Positions 63,401 through 64,000 of a stretch of DNA of 64,000 nt are shown one piece after another (position 1 is the first letter of the stretch; each line of letters opens with the position of its first letter). The translations under genes and the position numbers were made by a program. The notes beneath the pieces were generated by a model that saw only the letters and a program-made list of their open reading frames with translations, was not told the origin of the DNA and did no database searches. The DNA is from Epiperipatus broadwayi (lineage: Eukaryota; Onychophora; Udeonychophora; Euonychophora; Peripatidae): NCBI GenBank assembly GCA_028023455.1, contig JAQFVV010006425.1, positions 1,727,198-1,791,197 of the forward strand. Reading direction: 5' to 3'.

Positions 63401-64000
63401 CCGATTTCAAAAATAAAACATAGCATGAATTAGAACATGAAAGATGACATAAGCTTATTAAAAAAGTCATGCTTTGTAATATTATTTTATAACCCTGAGA
63501 ATCCACTCATTGCTTTGTATTATTATTTGATAACCCTGAGAATCCACTCATTGCTTTGTATTATTATTTGATAACCTAGAGAATCCACTCATGACTTTGT
63601 AATATTGTTTTATAACCCTAGTGTTCCCTCACCTGCGTGTGAGCTAGCTATACGCAACTTGCTATGCGTCAATATTTATTAAATGTTATATTAAATTTAT
63701 GAAATATAAATTTGTCTCAGTCTCATTACTTGCTCATTATCTTATGAATCACTAGTTAAGGTATATAATAGAATATGTAATAAGGGGGGGATGTCTCATG
63801 TTTTACTGCTTTGCTATTGCTGGAACGTGATCAAAGAGGTATCGAGTGTAACCTCAGGCATGTCATTCGCGATGGGTTGACTTGGAAGCACGAGTGAGAG
63901 AGTTAAGGTATGATTAGACGTAGGGTATTACTATCCCGACTTGGTCAGCTTTTGGTTCTCTGGCTTGGACTCTCAGTCTGTTGAACAAATGTACAAACCT
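60465..64000 (+). mobile_element. 3' long terminal repeat, cut by the window end
   Basis: Direct repeat of the first LTR without the Merlin insertion. It begins TGAAACGGTTACACC. By alignment only about 10 bases (the GACCGTTACA end) lie beyond the window. Length 3536 bp here against 3547 bp in the first copy. It holds the single, uninterrupted Merlin target and keeps the CRE, AP-1 and TATA-like sites. Small open frames (for example 61350-61565 on minus) occur identically in the first copy and have no protein likeness. Confidence 0.7.

Overview
The window looks like intronic DNA from an AT-rich animal genome (roughly 70-75% A+T by eye), dense in mobile elements. Only one stretch is confidently host coding: a 108-bp exon at 3151-3258 (+) with good splice sites on both sides. 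It encodes the residues just before and at the start of the ligand-binding S1 segment of an AMPA/kainate-type ionotropic glutamate receptor. I found no second exon, so about 61 kb downstream of it is best read as one very large intron, and 1-3150 as the end of the preceding intron. tRNA-derived SINEs, LINE 3' ends, Penelope-like relics, foldback repeats and long microsatellites would suit a mollusc or another invertebrate with large introns, but the species cannot be fixed from this sequence.

The left and middle parts (1-47,886) hold scattered repeats. There are five tRNA-like SINE copies with target-site duplications and a family of palindromic repeats in at least six places. Foldback elements lie at 6981-7572, 23782-26904 (3.1 kb), 31159-32044 and 35520-35762. 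Penelope-like GIY-YIG remnants lie near 10.6-11.1 kb and in the 31.2-32.0 kb foldback. LINE C-terminal remnants lie at 12.2, 27.0-27.5 and 34.0-34.3 kb. There is a TATC microsatellite of about 475 bp and several (TA)n tracts.

The right part (47,887-64,000) is a nested structure. Two direct copies of a block of about 3.55 kb (first copy interrupted, second reaching the window edge) flank a 2.77-kb internal region. That region holds one broken gene: a charged coiled-coil Gag-like part followed by a Ty3/gypsy integrase C-terminal-like domain, with no reverse transcriptase, RNase H or integrase core. The block starts TGAAACGGT and ends ACCGTTACA, and a tRNA-Lys-like primer site follows 24 bp downstream. 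I read it as a non-autonomous LTR retrotransposon with very long LTRs. Its U3-like part carries a perfect CRE and a perfect AP-1 site upstream of a TATA-like box, conserved in both copies.

A 6258-bp Merlin (IS1016/IS1595-like) DNA transposon is inserted in the first LTR copy. It has an 8-bp duplication GAATATAG, and the other LTR copy supplies the empty site. It carries an intact 331-residue DDE transposase with a zinc ribbon, and terminal inverted repeats of about 2.3 and 2.75 kb. The TIRs contain arrays of a 207-bp unit, 5 copies on the left and 7 on the right. Each unit has a splice-acceptor-like site followed by a small open frame of about 42 codons on the inward strand. Further out lie six CACGTG palindromes per arm. 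This element is the most unusual object in the window.
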